Assembly (NCBI RefSeq): GCF_008807375.1
Contig: NZ_CP043311.1
Location: forward strand, 972,001-1,036,000
Length of the DNA: 64,000 bases
From: Pseudomonas lalkuanensis
GTDB taxonomy: Bacteria; Pseudomonadota; Gammaproteobacteria; Pseudomonadales; Pseudomonadaceae
Direction of reading: 5' to 3'
Shown here: positions 40,266-49,378 of the stretch, piece after piece
Layout: every line of letters starts with the position of its first letter
How positions within the stretch are numbered: position 1 is the first letter of the stretch
The notes under the pieces: generated by a model
Databases searched by the model: none
Told to the model about the DNA's origin: nothing
Seen by the model: only the letters and a program-made list of their open reading frames with translations
Position numbers and translations under genes: made by a program

Positions 40266-41183
40266 ATGCTCGATAAACTGACGCACCTGAAACAGCTGGA
40301 GGCGGAGAGCATCCACATCATTCGTGAAGTGGCCGCCGAATTCGACAACCCGGTGATGCTCTATTCCATCGGTAAAGACTCCGCCGTCATGCTGCACCTG
40401 GCGCGCAAGGCGTTCTTCCCTGGCAAGCTGCCCTTCCCGGTCATGCACGTCGACACCCGGTGGAAGTTCCAGGAGATGTACCAGTTCCGCGACAAGATGG
40501 TCGCCGAGATGGGCCTGGACCTGATCACTCACGTGAACCCGGAAGGCGTTGCACAGGGCATCAACCCCTTCACCCACGGCAGCGCGAAGCACACTGACGT
40601 GATGAAGACCGAGGGACTGAAGCAGGCGCTCGACAAGTACGGCTTCGATGCGGCCTTCGGCGGCGCTCGCCGCGACGAGGAGAAGTCCCGCGCCAAGGAG
40701 CGCGTGTATTCCTTCCGCGACAGCAAGCACCGCTGGGACCCGAAAAACCAGCGTCCCGAGCTGTGGAACGTCTACAACGGCAAGGTGAAGAAGGGCGAGT
40801 CGATCCGCGTCTTCCCGCTTTCCAACTGGACCGAGCTGGACATCTGGCAATACATCTATCTGGAACAGATCCCGATCGTCCCGCTGTACTTCGCCGCCGA
40901 GCGTGAAGTCATCGAGAAGAACGGTACGCTGATCATGATCGACGACGAGCGCATCCTCGAGCACCTCTCCGACGAAGAGAAAGCCCGCATCGAGAAGCGC
41001 ATGGTGCGATTCCGCACCCTGGGCTGCTACCCGCTGACCGGCGCGGTGGAGTCCACGGCGACCACGTTGCCGGAAATCATCCAGGAAATGCTCCTGACCC
41101 GTACTTCCGAGCGCCAGGGCCGGGTCATCGACCACGACGCCGCCGGCTCGATGGAAGAGAAGAAACGTCAGGGCTATTTCTAA
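40266..41183 (+). CDS. cysD: Sulfate adenylyltransferase subunit 2
   Basis: Catalytic subunit of ATP sulfurylase, forming APS from sulfate and ATP with GTP hydrolysis by CysN. 305 residues, PAPS-reductase/ATP-pyrophosphatase fold with the PP-loop [11 protein letters not shown] near residues 34-44. Followed after 12 bp by cysNC. Usually induced under sulfur limitation. Confidence 0.97.
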   Translation: MLDKLTHLKQLEAESIHIIREVAAEFDNPVMLYSIGKDSAVMLHLARKAFFPGKLPFPVMHVDTRWKFQEMYQFRDKMVAEMGLDLITHVNPEGVAQGINPFTHGSAKHTDVMKTEGLKQALDKYGFDAAFGGARRDEEKSRAKERVYSFRDSKHRWDPKNQRPELWNVYNGKVKKGESIRVFPLSNWTELDIWQYIYLEQIPIVPLYFAAEREVIEKNGTLIMIDDERILEHLSDEEKARIEKRMVRFRTLGCYPLTGAVESTATTLPEIIQEMLLTRTSERQGRVIDHDAAGSMEEKKRQGYF

Positions 41184-41195
41184 GGATTCCGCACC

Positions 41196-43097
41196 ATGAG
41201 CCATCAATCCGATCTGATCAGCGAGGACATCCTCGCCTACCTGGCCCAGCACGAACGCAAGGAACTGCTGCGCTTCCTCACCTGCGGCAACGTCGACGAC
41301 GGCAAGAGCACCCTGATCGGGCGCCTGCTGCACGACTCCAAGATGATCTACGAAGACCATCTGGAGGCCATCACCCGCGATTCGAAGAAAGTCGGCACCA
41401 CCGGTGACGACGTCGACCTCGCGCTGCTGGTGGATGGCCTGCAGGCCGAGCGCGAACAGGGCATCACCATTGACGTGGCGTACCGCTACTTCAGCACCGC
41501 CAAGCGCAAGTTCATCATCGCCGACACCCCCGGCCATGAGCAGTACACCCGCAATATGGCCACCGGCGCGTCCACCTGCGACCTGGCCATCATCCTGATC
41601 GACGCCCGCTACGGCGTGCAGACCCAGACCCGTCGTCACAGCTTCATTGCGTCCTTGCTGGGCATCAAGCACATCGTCGTCGCGGTCAACAAGATGGACC
41701 TGATGGACTTCGATCAGTCCGTCTTCGAGAAGATCAAGGCCGACTACCTGCAGTTCGCCGAGCGCATCAAGCTGGCTCCGTCGTCGATCCATTTCGTGCC
41801 CATGTCGGCGCTCAAGGGCGATAACGTGGTCAATCGCAGCGAGCGCGCGCCGTGGTACGACGGCAAGCCGCTGATGGAAATCCTCGAAACCGTGGAAATC
41901 GCCGGTGACCGCAACGTCTCCGACATGCGCTTCCCGGTGCAGTACGTGAACCGTCCGAACCTGAACTTCCGCGGCTTCGCGGGCACTCTGGCCAGCGGCA
42001 TCGTGCGCAAGGGTGATGAAGTGGTGGCTCTGCCTTCGGGCAAGGGCAGTCGGGTCAAGTCCATCGTCACCTATGAAGGCGAACTGGAGCAGGCCGGTCC
42101 GGGCCAGGCCATCACCCTGACCCTGGAAGACGAAATCGACGTCTCCCGCGGGGACATGCTGGTGCATGCCGACAACCGCCCGCTGATCACCGATGGTTTC
42201 GAAGCCATGCTGGTGTGGATGTCCGAAGAGCCCATGCTCCCGGGCAAGAAGTACGACATCAAGCGCGCCACCAGCTATGTGCCGGGCTCGATTCCGAGCA
42301 TCACCCACAAGGTGGATGTGAACACTCTCGAGGAAACCGCTGGAAGCAGCCTTCAGTTGAACGAGATCGCCAAGGTCAAGGTCAGCCTGGACGCGCCCAT
42401 CGCCCTCGATGGCTACGAACAGAACCGCACCACTGGCGCCTTCATCGTCATCGATCGCCTGACCAATGGCACCGTTGGCGCCGGCATGATCATCGCCGAC
42501 CCGCAGGCCGGTCGTAATGTCGATGGCCACCACGGCAAGCAGGCCCACGTGTCCCGCGAAGAGCGTGCCGCGCGCTTCGGCCAGCAGCCGGCCACCGTGC
42601 TGTTCAGCGGCCTTTCCGGCGCAGGCAAGAGCACCCTGGCTTACGCCGTGGAGCGCAAGCTGTTCGACATGGGCCGTGCCGTCTACGTGCTGGATGGCCA
42701 GAATCTGCGTCACGACCTGAACAAGGGCCTGCCGCAGGATCGCGCCGGACGTACCGAGAACTGGCGTCGTGCCGCTCACGTTGCGCGTCAGTTCAACGAG
42801 GCTGGCCTGGTCACCCTGGCGGCCTTCGTTGCACCGGATGCCGAAGGTCGCGAGCAGGCCAAGGCCCTCATCGGTGCCGATCGCCTGATCACCGTCTATG
42901 TCCAGGCGTCGCCGCTTGCTTGCCGCGAGCGCGATCCGCAGGGACTTTATGCCGCTGGCCACGACAACATCCCGGGTGAGTCCTTCCCCTACGATGTGCC
43001 GCTGGATGCGGATCTGGTGATCGACACCCAGTCCACCAACGTGGATGAGGGTGCGAAGCTGGTGATCGATCTGCTCCGCGAGCGCGGCGCGATCTAA
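41196..43097 (+). CDS. cysNC: Bifunctional sulfate adenylyltransferase subunit 1 / APS kinase
   Basis: Fusion of CysN GTPase and CysC kinase, 633 residues. The GTPase P-loop GNVDDGKS is at 31-38, switch [12 protein letters not shown] and NKMDLMD follow, then EF-Tu-like beta barrels to about 440. The APS-kinase domain starts near 455 with P-loop GLSGAGKST at 472-480. It makes APS and then PAPS, feeding assimilatory sulfate reduction. The fusion is the normal form in pseudomonads. Confidence 0.97.
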   Translation: MSHQSDLISEDILAYLAQHERKELLRFLTCGNVDDGKSTLIGRLLHDSKMIYEDHLEAITRDSKKVGTTGDDVDLALLVDGLQAEREQGITIDVAYRYFSTAKRKFIIADTPGHEQYTRNMATGASTCDLAIILIDARYGVQTQTRRHSFIASLLGIKHIVVAVNKMDLMDFDQSVFEKIKADYLQFAERIKLAPSSIHFVPMSALKGDNVVNRSERAPWYDGKPLMEILETVEIAGDRNVSDMRFPVQYVNRPNLNFRGFAGTLASGIVRKGDEVVALPSGKGSRVKSIVTYEGELEQAGPGQAITLTLEDEIDVSRGDMLVHADNRPLITDGFEAMLVWMSEEPMLPGKKYDIKRATSYVPGSIPSITHKVDVNTLEETAGSSLQLNEIAKVKVSLDAPIALDGYEQNRTTGAFIVIDRLTNGTVGAGMIIADPQAGRNVDGHHGKQAHVSREERAARFGQQPATVLFSGLSGAGKSTLAYAVERKLFDMGRAVYVLDGQNLRHDLNKGLPQDRAGRTENWRRAAHVARQFNEAGLVTLAAFVAPDAEGREQAKALIGADRLITVYVQASPLACRERDPQGLYAAGHDNIPGESFPYDVPLDADLVIDTQSTNVDEGAKLVIDLLRERGAI

Positions 43098-43110
43098 GCG
43101 ACAGCCCAAC

Positions 43111-43138
43111 AAAAAGCCCCGCGATTGCGGGGCTTTTT
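43111..43138. terminator. Bidirectional terminator, cysNC / DUF1043 gene
   Basis: AAAAAGCCCCGC (43111-43122), loop GATT, GCGGGGCTTTTT (43127-43138): perfect stem with A/T flanks between convergent genes. Confidence 0.92.
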
Positions 43139-43187
43139 GTTGGCTTCCGGTTCGGCTGGCCGGTTGTCCGGCCGAGCCTTGGTGGAA

Positions 43188-43628
43188 TCAGTACTTGCCT
43201 TTCAGGCCGAAGGTCTCGTCCAGGGTGCCGGGGGCGTCCGGAGCTTTTGGCGCGTAGTCCTTGGGGGCTTCGTTGCTCTTCGGCGGGGTCAGGCGCTCGC
43301 GCGGGCTGGCGGCCTCGTCGGCGTGCAGGGCGGCCAGCAGGCGCTGGCGGGTCAACTCGTCCAGGGCCAGGCGGCTGGCACCTTCGGACAGATGTTCCTG
43401 CACTTCCTGATAGCTCTGGGTGAGCTTCTTCACCAGGCTGGCGGTGGTGTTGAAGTGAGTGACCACCTCGCTCTGGTAGGTATCGAAACGTTCCTGCAGA
43501 TCATCCAGCTGGCGCTGTGTCCGGTTCGGGGCCGCATTGGGCACCAGGCGGGCGATCAGGAAACCGATGCCGATACCGGCGAGCAGGGCGAAGGCTGGTA
43601 ACAACCAGACGGTGAGCGACTGTTCCAC
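43188..43628 (-). CDS. DUF1043 (YhcB/ZapG-like) inner-membrane protein
   Basis: A 146-residue protein with an N-terminal membrane helix (about 8-26), a coiled coil (QRQLDDLQERFDTYQSEVVTHF) and a disordered C-terminus rich in Pro and Lys. YhcB/ZapG in E. coli coordinates division, elongation and lipid or LPS synthesis. It is divergent from the hydrolase gene. Confidence 0.88.
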   Translation of the reverse strand: MEQSLTVWLLPAFALLAGIGIGFLIARLVPNAAPNRTQRQLDDLQERFDTYQSEVVTHFNTTASLVKKLTQSYQEVQEHLSEGASRLALDELTRQRLLAALHADEAASPRERLTPPKSNEAPKDYAPKAPDAPGTLDETFGLKGKY

Positions 43629-43757
43629 GAGTCCTTCCTCTATAAACGGCTTTGCTTTACGTTAACGGCTCGAATCCGCGCTGTATACCGCGACGCAAGC
43701 CCTGTTGTGCTAATCCAAGACGAGTCGACCCGCCACGGGGTCACGGAGTTTCCCCAG

Positions 43758-44384
43758 TTGAGCCGCGAAATCCCTCTCCTGCTCGATGGCCCTTGTGGCC
43801 AGCTCGAAGCGCTGCATCTCGATTTGCCCGAAGCCAAGGGCCTGGTGCTGATCTGCCATCCCAATCCGGTGCAGGGCGGCACCATGCTCAACAAGGTGGT
43901 TTCCACCCTGCAGCGTACCGCTCGTGATGCAGGTTACAGCACCTTGCGTTTCAATTATCGAGGCGTTGGCGCCAGTGCCGGCAGTCATGACATGGACACC
44001 GGTGAAGTGGATGACGCCGAAGCGGCTGCCCACTGGTTCCGTGGCCAGCGTCCGGACCTGCCCCTGACGTTGATGGGGTTTTCCTTCGGCGGCTTCGTCG
44101 CTGCCAGCCTCGCGGGACGCCTGGAGCGCCAGGGCATCGATGTGCCGCGCCTGTTCATGGTGGCGCCGGCGGTGATGCGCATAGGCGACGACAATCCGTT
44201 GCCCGATTCCGGCCAATTGACCGTGGTCCAGCCAGACGCGGACGAAGTCGTGCCGCCTCAGGCCGTGTACGACTGGTCCGCCGGCCTCGCGCGCCCCCAT
44301 GAGCTGCTGAAAGTGGCAGAATGCGGGCACTTCTTCCACGGCAAGCTGACCGACCTCAGGGACCTGGTCCTGCCGCGCCTCTGA
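43758..44384 (+). CDS. Alpha/beta hydrolase (small esterase-like; TTG start)
   Basis: A 208-residue serine hydrolase of the KANL3/dienelactone-hydrolase-like group. [13 protein letters not shown] is near 34-46, the nucleophile elbow GFSFGGF has Ser109, an acid lies near PDADEVV and the catalytic His in ECGHFFHG. Substrate unknown. The best start is TTG 43758 ([11 protein letters not shown]) with GGAG 9 bp upstream; a GTG at 43707 would add 17 residues that do not fit the family. Followed after 29 bp by trpS. Confidence 0.88.
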   Translation: MSREIPLLLDGPCGQLEALHLDLPEAKGLVLICHPNPVQGGTMLNKVVSTLQRTARDAGYSTLRFNYRGVGASAGSHDMDTGEVDDAEAAAHWFRGQRPDLPLTLMGFSFGGFVAASLAGRLERQGIDVPRLFMVAPAVMRIGDDNPLPDSGQLTVVQPDADEVVPPQAVYDWSAGLARPHELLKVAECGHFFHGKLTDLRDLVLPRL

Positions 44385-44413
44385 TTCCGAATCAAGTCCG
44401 ACAAGCGAACACC

Positions 44414-45760
44414 ATGACTACTCGTATCCTTACCGGCATCACCACCACCGGCACGCCGCACCTCGGCAACTACGCAGGCGCCATCCGGCCGGCCATCGTC
44501 GCCAGTCGCGCCAACGACGTCGATTCCTTCTACTTCCTGGCCGACTACCACGCCCTGATCAAGTGCGACGACCCCGCCCGTATCCAGCGTTCGCGCCTGG
44601 AAATCGCCGCCACCTGGCTGGCTTGCGGCCTGGATACCGACAAGGCGACCTTCTACCGCCAGTCCGACATTCCCGAAATTCCCGAGCTCACCTGGCTGCT
44701 GACCTGTGTCAGCGCCAAGGGCCTGCTCAATCGCGCCCACGCCTACAAGGCGTCGGTGGACAAGAACCTGGAGAACGGCGAAGACCCGGACGCCGGCGTC
44801 ACCATGGGCCTGTACAGCTATCCGGTGCTGATGGCCGCGGACATCCTGATGTTCAATGCCCACAAGGTGCCGGTCGGCCGTGACCAGATCCAGCATGTGG
44901 AAATGGCCCGCGACATCGGTCAGCGCTTCAACCACCTGTTCGGTGCCGGCCGCGAGTACTTCACCCTGCCGGAAGCGGTGATCGAGGAAGAGGTGGCGAC
45001 CCTGCCCGGCCTCGACGGTCGCAAGATGTCCAAGAGTTACGACAACACCATTCCGCTGTTCGGCAGTGCCAAGCAACTGAAGGATGCCATCGCGCGCATC
45101 GTCACCGACTCCCGCGCCCCTGGTGAGCCGAAGGATCCGGACAACTCCCATCTCTTCACCCTCTACCAGGCCTTCGCCACCCCGGCCCAGCTGGCTGAGT
45201 TCCGCGCCGAATTGCTGGCGGGTCTCGCCTGGGGCGAAGCCAAGCAGCGTCTGTTCCAGCTGCTGGACAACGAGTTGGGCGAGGCTCGCGAGCGCTATCA
45301 CGCGCTGATCGAGCGTCCGTCCGACCTGGAGGACATCCTCCTCGCCGGCGCCGCCAAGGCTCGCAAGATCGCTACCCCGTTCCTCAACGAGCTGCGCGAA
45401 GCGGTGGGCCTGCGCTCGTTCCGTACCAATGTGCAGGCTGGCACCGAGGCGAAGAAGAAGTCGGCCAAGAGCGCTCGCTTCGTCAGCTTCCGCGACGAGG
45501 ACGGCAGTTTCCGTTTCCGCCTGCTTGACGCCGATGGCGAACAGCTGCTGCTGTCCCGCTCCTTCGCCGATGGCAAGGCTGCCGGCCAGGTCAGCAAGCG
45601 TCTGCAGTCGGGTGATGAGCTGGACCTGCGTGTGGAAGGCGACGCGTTCGGTATCTGGCTGGACGATGAACAGGTCGCTTGCAGTCCGGCATTCGCTGAC
45701 GATGCGGCCCGAGATGCGGCGATCCAGCGCCTCTATTCGGCTCTCGCACCTCAGGAATAA
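44414..45760 (+). CDS. trpS: Tryptophanyl-tRNA synthetase (long form)
   Basis: Class I synthetase of 448 residues. HIGH-type motif [10 protein letters not shown] (about 12-21) and KMSKS in [10 protein letters not shown]. The catalytic and anticodon domains end near residue 335; a further 110 residues rich in Lys, Arg and Ser form a C-terminal extension typical of pseudomonad TrpS, with little known function. The ATG at 44414 (MTTRILTG) is preferred over earlier in-frame codons inside the hydrolase gene. Confidence 0.96.
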   Translation: MTTRILTGITTTGTPHLGNYAGAIRPAIVASRANDVDSFYFLADYHALIKCDDPARIQRSRLEIAATWLACGLDTDKATFYRQSDIPEIPELTWLLTCVSAKGLLNRAHAYKASVDKNLENGEDPDAGVTMGLYSYPVLMAADILMFNAHKVPVGRDQIQHVEMARDIGQRFNHLFGAGREYFTLPEAVIEEEVATLPGLDGRKMSKSYDNTIPLFGSAKQLKDAIARIVTDSRAPGEPKDPDNSHLFTLYQAFATPAQLAEFRAELLAGLAWGEAKQRLFQLLDNELGEARERYHALIERPSDLEDILLAGAAKARKIATPFLNELREAVGLRSFRTNVQAGTEAKKKSAKSARFVSFRDEDGSFRFRLLDADGEQLLLSRSFADGKAAGQVSKRLQSGDELDLRVEGDAFGIWLDDEQVACSPAFADDAARDAAIQRLYSALAPQE

Positions 45761-45801
45761 CTTTCTATCCAGCGGCCGACTCTGCCGGCCAATTGCCAAT
45801 C

Positions 45802-45836
45802 AACGGGGCAAGCTCTAAAGTAGCTGCCCCGTTTTT
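45802..45836 (+). terminator. Terminator after trpS
   Basis: AACGGGGCA with GCT after one bulged base pairs with AGCTGCCCCGTT, followed by TTTT. It stands 42 bp beyond the trpS stop. Confidence 0.75.
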
Positions 45837-45855
45837 CGTTGCCTTGCTATCGATC

Positions 45856-46950
45856 ATGACCCCCCTCGAGCGCTACCAGTCCGATCTCAAGCGGCCGGAT
45901 TTCTTCCACGATGCCGCGCAGGAAACCGCCGTTCGCCATCTGCAGCGGCTGTACGACGACCTGATCGCCGATGACCGCAGCAAGCCCGGCCTGTTGGGCA
46001 GCCTGTTCGGCAAGAAGCGCCAGGGCCCGGTGAAGGGTCTGTACTTCTGGGGGGGTGTGGGGCGCGGCAAGACCTACCTGGTGGATACCTTCTACGACGC
46101 GCTGCCGTTCAAGCAGAAGATGCGTACCCACTTCCACCGTTTCATGAAGCGCGTCCACGAGGAAATGAAAACCCTCAAGGGCGAAAAGAACCCGCTGACC
46201 ATCATCGGCAAGCGTTTCGCTGATGAGGCGCGGGTGATCTGCTTCGACGAATTCTTCGTCTCCGACATCACCGACGCCATGATCCTGGCCACGCTCCTCG
46301 AAGAGCTGTTCAAGAATGGCGTCAGCCTGGTGGCCACCTCCAACATCGTGCCCGACGGCCTCTACAAGGACGGCCTGCAACGCGCGCGTTTCCTGCCGGC
46401 CATTGCGCTGCTCAAGGAACACACCGATATCGTCAACGTCGACAGCGGCGTGGACTACCGTCTGCGTGCCCTGGAACAGGCCGAGCTGTTCCACTTCCCG
46501 CTGGACGCCGAGGCCGAGGCCAGCCTGAGTCGCAGCTTCAAGAGCCTACTGCCCGACTGCACCATGGCCCAGGAAAACGAAGTCCTGATGATCGAGAACC
46601 GCGAAATCCGCGCCGTGCGCGTCTGCGAAGACGTCGCATGGTTCGAGTTCCGTGAGCTCTGCGATGGTCCACGCAGCCAGAACGACTACATCGAACTGGG
46701 CAAGATCTTCCACGCGGTGATCCTCGCCAACGTCGAGCAGATGGGCGTGGCCAAGGACGACATGGCGCGGCGCTTCATCAACCTGGTGGACGAGTTCTAC
46801 GACCGCAACGTGAAGCTGATCATTTCCGCCGAGGTGGAGCTGAAGGATCTCTACTCCGGTGGCCGCCTGAACTTCGAGTTCCAGCGCACCCTCAGCCGCC
46901 TGCTGGAGATGCAGTCCCACGAGTTCCTGTCGCGGCCTCACAAACCCTGA
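45856..46950 (+). CDS. zapE: Cell division protein ZapE (AFG1-family ATPase)
   Basis: A 364-residue AAA+-like ATPase. Walker A GGVGRGKTYLVD (about 62-73), Walker B VICFDEFFVSDITDAM, and the AFG1 C-terminal block. ZapE associates with the constricting Z-ring in E. coli under stress; the mitochondrial relative Lace1/AFG1 handles membrane proteins. The ATG at 45856 (MTPLERYQ) is the family start. Confidence 0.94.
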   Translation: MTPLERYQSDLKRPDFFHDAAQETAVRHLQRLYDDLIADDRSKPGLLGSLFGKKRQGPVKGLYFWGGVGRGKTYLVDTFYDALPFKQKMRTHFHRFMKRVHEEMKTLKGEKNPLTIIGKRFADEARVICFDEFFVSDITDAMILATLLEELFKNGVSLVATSNIVPDGLYKDGLQRARFLPAIALLKEHTDIVNVDSGVDYRLRALEQAELFHFPLDAEAEASLSRSFKSLLPDCTMAQENEVLMIENREIRAVRVCEDVAWFEFRELCDGPRSQNDYIELGKIFHAVILANVEQMGVAKDDMARRFINLVDEFYDRNVKLIISAEVELKDLYSGGRLNFEFQRTLSRLLEMQSHEFLSRPHKP

Positions 46951-46959
46951 GGCCCGTGT

Positions 46960-46996
46960 AATGAAAAAGGCTGCCCGAGGGCAGCCTTTTTCATTG
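46960..46996. terminator. Bidirectional terminator, zapE / unknown gene
   Basis: Nearly perfect 37-bp dyad: AATGAAAAAGGCTGCC and its complement around CGAG, with both A- and T-runs, between convergent genes. Confidence 0.92.
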
Positions 46997-47006
46997 GCTG
47001 GCGGGC

Positions 47007-47972
47007 TCAGTTCTGCGCCAGCTTCTCTTCCCGCTGTTTCAGCAGCTTCTGCGCATGGGCCACTTCCAGGGCTTCCATGGCGTTGATCGGTTTGATCGCA
47101 ACGGCCTTCTTCAGGTGTTCCAGCGCCTTGGCTTCCTCGTCTTCGCCGTACACGTAATCCAGTGCATTGGCGTACTCGTAGTGGCCGATGGGCAGGTCGT
47201 CCTTGGCTTTGAAGGAGCGGGCGAAGTATTGCTCCATCTTTTCCGAGCTGACGCCGTAGGTCATCTTGCCCACCAGCTTGCCGACCCGTCGGATCACGCC
47301 GGCCTCGTAACCGCCATAGAGCGCCAGGGCGAAGGGCTGCTGCGGCTGTGTCTTCAGCAGCGCATCGAGCTCCTCGGGAATCTGGCTGGTGTAGCCCCGC
47401 TTGAGCACCACCGGTACCGGCAGCTCCTCGCCCAGGCGGGCCTTGGCATAGGCGCTGCCGAACTGGGCGACCACGTCGGCCTTGACCAGGTCGCCGGCTT
47501 CGTCGGTATAGCGGATCACTTCTTCCAGCAGGCGATGCTTCTCCGTCTGGTCCGGCACCAGGAACATGGCGTAAACCACCTGGGCGAACATGGCGGGGAT
47601 CTGGCCGCCGACGCCGAGGGCCAGGCCCTGCTTCTTGGCCTCGGCGAAGTCGCCACGGAACATCAGGCGCCACACGTCCTGCAGCTTGGCGGCGTAGACC
47701 TCGGCCTCCTCAGGCTTGCCGGTGAAGCCGGTATTGCCGGTCACGGTGAGCTCCAGGGCCTTGGGGTACCGGGTGGCCATGGTCACCACCCAGTCGGCGT
47801 CGGGATAGGGGTAGTTCGCACCGAAACCGCGGGTCAGCCGAGGCCAGGCTTCACGCAGCTTGTCGCCTGAGTAGTCGTAGGCGGCCTTGTCGTAGGGGAA
47901 GGGTTTCCAGTTGTCGTCCGCCACAGCGGTGAGGCTGCAGGCGGCCAGCAGGGCAAGCAGGTAGCGGCGCAT
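47007..47972 (-). CDS. Secreted hypothetical protein with TPR-like C-terminus
   Basis: A 321-residue protein I do not recognise beyond a probable orthologue in the same position in P. aeruginosa. A signal peptide (about 1-19, ending AVA-D) gives a mature periplasmic protein. The body is helical with repeated Ala/Leu-rich units, and the segment KALEHLKKAVAIKPINAMEALEVAHAQKLL resembles a tetratricopeptide repeat pair, suggesting protein-protein contact. An AraC-type regulator gene lies upstream, separated by a 124-bp repeat, so an operon is unlikely. Confidence 0.85.
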   Translation of the reverse strand: MRRYLLALLAACSLTAVADDNWKPFPYDKAAYDYSGDKLREAWPRLTRGFGANYPYPDADWVVTMATRYPKALELTVTGNTGFTGKPEEAEVYAAKLQDVWRLMFRGDFAEAKKQGLALGVGGQIPAMFAQVVYAMFLVPDQTEKHRLLEEVIRYTDEAGDLVKADVVAQFGSAYAKARLGEELPVPVVLKRGYTSQIPEELDALLKTQPQQPFALALYGGYEAGVIRRVGKLVGKMTYGVSSEKMEQYFARSFKAKDDLPIGHYEYANALDYVYGEDEEAKALEHLKKAVAIKPINAMEALEVAHAQKLLKQREEKLAQN

Positions 47973-48109
47973 GGCGATGGACCTTTTCTTGTTGTTGTCC
48001 TCCCGTGCCGGGGCTGGCGCGGGTTCGGGGCATCCCGTTCGGGCATGGGCCGATCATAGGGCGGTGGCGGTCGCGGCCAACCCATCCTTGGGATGGCGCC
48101 GCAACTAAT

Positions 48110-48233
48110 GTGAAAACCTCGCGAGTGAAGGCCAGGCAAGGCGGAGTCAGCCGCAAAGGCGCAGTTTGCGAGCTGTAAACGAGCATCCTGAGGCTTTTTC
48201 CAACACGGCATGGCCGAGCGCAGTAGTTTTCAC
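48110..48233. repeat. 124-bp imperfect palindromic dispersed repeat, copy 2
   Basis: Begins GTGAAAAC and ends GTTTTCAC. It aligns without a gap to 14031-14154 at about 80% identity. The fourth base is G in copy 1 and A here, and the opposite arm has changed from C to T, so the terminal pairing is kept. Central pairing TTTGC/GTAAA uses one G-U pair. Its last four bases overlap the 3' end of the GlxA-type gene and supply its TGA stop. Confidence 0.85.
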
Positions 48234-49228
48234 TCGCCTTTCTGCTGGTACTGGCGTCGGTACTGATTAGGTGAGAGCTGGGTGTGCTGGCGGAACAGCC
48301 GGGCAAAGAAACTGGCGTCGTCGTAGCCCACTTCGTAACTGATGGTCTTGATGCTCTTGCGCGTGGCCGAGAGCAGTCCCTTCGCCGTTTCGATGCGTAA
48401 CCGCTGAAGGTAGTGCAAGGGTTTGTCGCCGGTGGCGGCCTGGAAGCGCCGCATGAAGTTGCGGATGCTCATGCCGTGCTCCCGCGCCACATCCTCGAAG
48501 CGGAACTTGTCGGCAAAGTGGTCTTCCAGCCAATGCTGGATCTGCAGGATGGTCATGTCGTGGTGCAGTTTCTGACCGCCGAAGCCGATGCGTCCTGGCG
48601 TGTAGCTGCGCTGCACTTCGTAGAGGATGTCGCGGGCCACCGCCTGGGCGATGCCTGCGCCGCAGAAGCGCTCGATCAGGTAGATGTAGAGGTCGCAGGC
48701 CGAGGTGACACCGCCGGCACAGTAGAGGTTGTCGGCATCGGAAATGTGCTTGTCCTGGTTCAGCAGCACCTTGGGAAAGCGTTGGGTGAATTCGCCGAAG
48801 AAGCGCCAATAGGTGGTTGCTTCCTTGCCGTCGAGCAGGCCCGCCTGGGCCATCCAGAACACGCCGTACGCTTCGCCGCAGATGGCGCTGCCGGCAGCGT
48901 GGCGTTCGCGCAGCCACTCGCAGACGCTTGGGTAGCGGGCGAGCAGGGCGTCGAAATCACCCCAGAAGGTCGGGATGACGATGATGTCCGCTTCATCCAG
49001 TGCACCGTCCACCGGGATGCGCACTTCGCTGAAGCTGCGCACCGGCTGGCCGTCAGGGCTGACCAGTCGGGTCTGGAAGGCAGGGGTGAAACCTTTGCCC
49101 TGCAGTTTGCCGAAGCGCAGGCTGGCCATGTGGAAGAAATCCTTGGCCTGCATCAGGGTGGAGGCGAAGACACCGTCGATGGCCAGGATGCTGACCTGTC
49201 GAAGGTTGGGAGACTGCGTAATGCTCAT
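48230..49228 (-). CDS. GlxA-family transcriptional regulator (DJ-1/PfpI plus AraC HTH)
   Basis: A 332-residue regulator. The N-terminal DJ-1/PfpI-like domain (about 10-190) has the nucleophile-elbow position in GSAICGEAYGVFWMA. The C-terminal AraC/XylS domain holds two helix-turn-helices (VAREHGMSIRNFMRRF; ISYEVGYDDASFFARLFRQH). Such regulators often control catabolism of quaternary amines or amino acids. It is divergent from an acyl-CoA dehydrogenase gene, its likeliest target. Three near-identical TCTTAT heptamers lie in the gap. Confidence 0.92.
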   Translation of the reverse strand: MSITQSPNLRQVSILAIDGVFASTLMQAKDFFHMASLRFGKLQGKGFTPAFQTRLVSPDGQPVRSFSEVRIPVDGALDEADIIVIPTFWGDFDALLARYPSVCEWLRERHAAGSAICGEAYGVFWMAQAGLLDGKEATTYWRFFGEFTQRFPKVLLNQDKHISDADNLYCAGGVTSACDLYIYLIERFCGAGIAQAVARDILYEVQRSYTPGRIGFGGQKLHHDMTILQIQHWLEDHFADKFRFEDVAREHGMSIRNFMRRFQAATGDKPLHYLQRLRIETAKGLLSATRKSIKTISYEVGYDDASFFARLFRQHTQLSPNQYRRQYQQKGE

Positions 49229-49235
49229 GGTGTTG

Positions 49236-49292
49236 TTCTTATTAGGGGAAAGCGGTCATTCTGCGGCTGGATCGTCTTATTTTTTGTCTTAT
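49236..49292. promoter_or_regulatory. Repeated (G/T)TCTTAT heptamers in the divergent regulator/dehydrogenase gap
   Basis: TTCTTAT at 49236-49242 and GTCTTAT at 49274-49280 and 49286-49292; the last two are 12 bp apart. AraC-type proteins bind direct repeats, so these are candidate operators of the adjacent GlxA-like regulator. AT-rich compared with the surroundings. Confidence 0.35.
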
Positions 49293-49378
49293 GTGTCCAG
49301 TGTGGCGGGGGAGGGGACTGTCCTAGAGTCGGTGGCCTCCGAACCTACTTGTCTACAGTGTCATTCCAAGGTGATTCC

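Noticed and set aside
40242..43112. A 956-codon open frame antisense to cysD-cysNC, and similar long antisense frames over gatBA (3453-5033), rng (8641-10284) and yhdP (12546-14075)
   Set aside because: They mirror genuine genes in GC-rich DNA where the third-position bias keeps the opposite frame open. Their translations are low-complexity (His/Gly/Asp/Val-rich) and show no domain.
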